Assembly: GCA_046160425.1 (NCBI GenBank)
Contig: JBJXGP010000082.1
Coordinates: forward strand, 1 to 5,991
Reading direction: 5' to 3'
Length of the DNA: 5,991 nucleotides
Origin: JAQCEJ01 sp046160425
GTDB taxonomy: Bacteria; Planctomycetota; Planctomycetia; Planctomycetales; Planctomycetaceae
This document shows positions 5,495-5,991 of this stretch, piece after piece; the first letter of the stretch is position 1; each line of letters opens with the position of its first letter. The notes under the pieces were generated by a model. That model had not been told where the DNA came from and searched no databases. It saw only the letters and a list, made by a program, of their open reading frames with translations. The position numbers and the translations under genes were made by a program.

Positions 5495-5991
5495 TTGAGC
5501 ATCTACGTCGAGATCCGCATTCGCGGAACGATGGACGAACTATGGCGTTTGACGCAGACGCCGGGCCTGCACGTTCTTTGGGATCTCCGTTTCAGCGACA
5601 TCGAATACCTCCCACGCCCCGACGAAACCGTGCCGCAAAAATTCCGATATGCCACGCGGATCGGGTTCGGCCTGGCCATTGAGGGCCAAGGGGAAACGGT
5701 CGGCGAGCGCAGCGGGGCCAACGGCGAACGGACGTCGGCGTTGAAGTTCTGGTCCGACGATCCCAAGTCACTCATCCGCGAGGGCGCGGGTTATTGGCGC
5801 TACGTTCCGACGCAGGACGGCCTGCGGTTCTTCACCTCTTACGATTATCGCGTTCGGGGGGGCGTCCCGGGGAGAGTCTTCAATGCGCTGGTGTTTCGTC
5901 CGCTCATGGGCTGGGCAACAGCCTGGAGCTTCGACCGCTTGCGTCTGTGGATCGAGAAGGGGATCGATCCTGCGATATCCGCACAACGCAC
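5495..5991 (+). CDS. SRPBCC (START-like) family protein, C-terminus cut by window edge
   Basis: Reading from TTG 5495 gives an uninterrupted frame of 165 codons plus two bases to the window end, beginning M-S-I-Y-V-E-I-R-I-R-G. The pattern is that of a polyketide-cyclase/START-like ligand-binding protein: an N-terminal strand, then M-D-E-L-W-R-L-T-Q and W-D-L-R-F-S-D-I-E-Y (helix and strand). K84-F-W-S-D-D-P-K-S92 lies in the middle. A long C-terminal helix around 133-161 contains F-R-P-L-M-G-W and I-E-K-G-I-D-P-A. From memory, proteins with this N-terminus often continue into a DoxX-like membrane domain; that part would lie beyond the window and is unverified. The ligand is unknown. The composition is GC-rich again, like the genes before 4736. 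The gene lies 95 bp after the AT-rich gene, beyond the palindromic repeats, so it is probably a separate transcription unit. Confidence 0.75.
   Translation, partial: MSIYVEIRIRGTMDELWRLTQTPGLHVLWDLRFSDIEYLPRPDETVPQKFRYATRIGFGLAIEGQGETVGERSGANGERTSALKFWSDDPKSLIREGAGYWRYVPTQDGLRFFTSYDYRVRGGVPGRVFNALVFRPLMGWATAWSFDRLRLWIEKGIDPAISAQR

Noticed and set aside
5368..5682. 104-codon frame across the palindromic repeats into the SRPBCC gene
   Set aside because: It is a different frame from the TTG 5495 gene, which has a strong ribosome binding site and a recognisable protein. This one runs through the repeat and gives an Arg/Pro-rich shadow product.
1..5991. CRISPR array, tRNA, rRNA, transposase or defence system
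   Set aside because: No regularly spaced direct repeats, cloverleaf-like sequence, rRNA motif or recombinase motif was seen. The REP-like palindrome is the only hint of a mobile element.

Overview
The window looks like a piece of a Planctomycetota chromosome, probably a moderate-GC member of the Planctomycetia. The main reason is the Tat-exported DUF1501 protein, a family strongly expanded in that phylum. Stand-alone D-threonine-aldolase-like (DSD1-type) enzymes and an adjacent perfect palindromic repeat also fit. The assignment rests on recognising gene families, not on a database search.

Layout, all on the + strand. Positions 1-395 hold no convincing gene but contain two hairpin-forming repeats and end in a strong Shine-Dalgarno sequence. 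Positions 396-1490 encode a fold-type III PLP enzyme of the D-threonine aldolase / D-serine dehydratase family, starting at GTG. After 45 bp comes a DUF1501 protein with a twin-arginine signal (1536-2996). After a 93-bp gap comes a class-C penicillin-binding protein of the PBP4/DacB type (peptidase family S13), whose best start is GTG 3090 (to 4736). These three form a co-directional, tightly spaced run that could be co-transcribed. Two of them act on D-amino-acid chemistry (a D-amino-acid PLP enzyme and a D-Ala-D-Ala peptidase), but a shared pathway is only a possibility.

After 4736 the composition changes sharply. A small AT-rich gene of unknown function (about 4866-5399) sits between the GC-rich neighbours. 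Its stop codon is followed one base later by a perfect 11-bp inverted repeat and an overlapping 12-bp palindrome (5401-5436), probably a copy of a dispersed REP-like element. This stretch looks like a recently acquired or fast-evolving islet. GC-rich sequence then resumes with a gene that runs off the right edge (5495 onward). It starts at TTG behind a strong Shine-Dalgarno sequence and encodes the N-terminal part of an SRPBCC (START-like) protein.

The clearest points for follow-up are four. The PLP enzyme has lost one of its two expected metal ligands. The DUF1501 protein has a cysteine-rich insertion. The AT-rich orphan gene abuts a palindromic repeat. Three of the five genes appear to use GTG or TTG starts. 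I see no CRISPR array, tRNA, rRNA, transposase or clear defence system.
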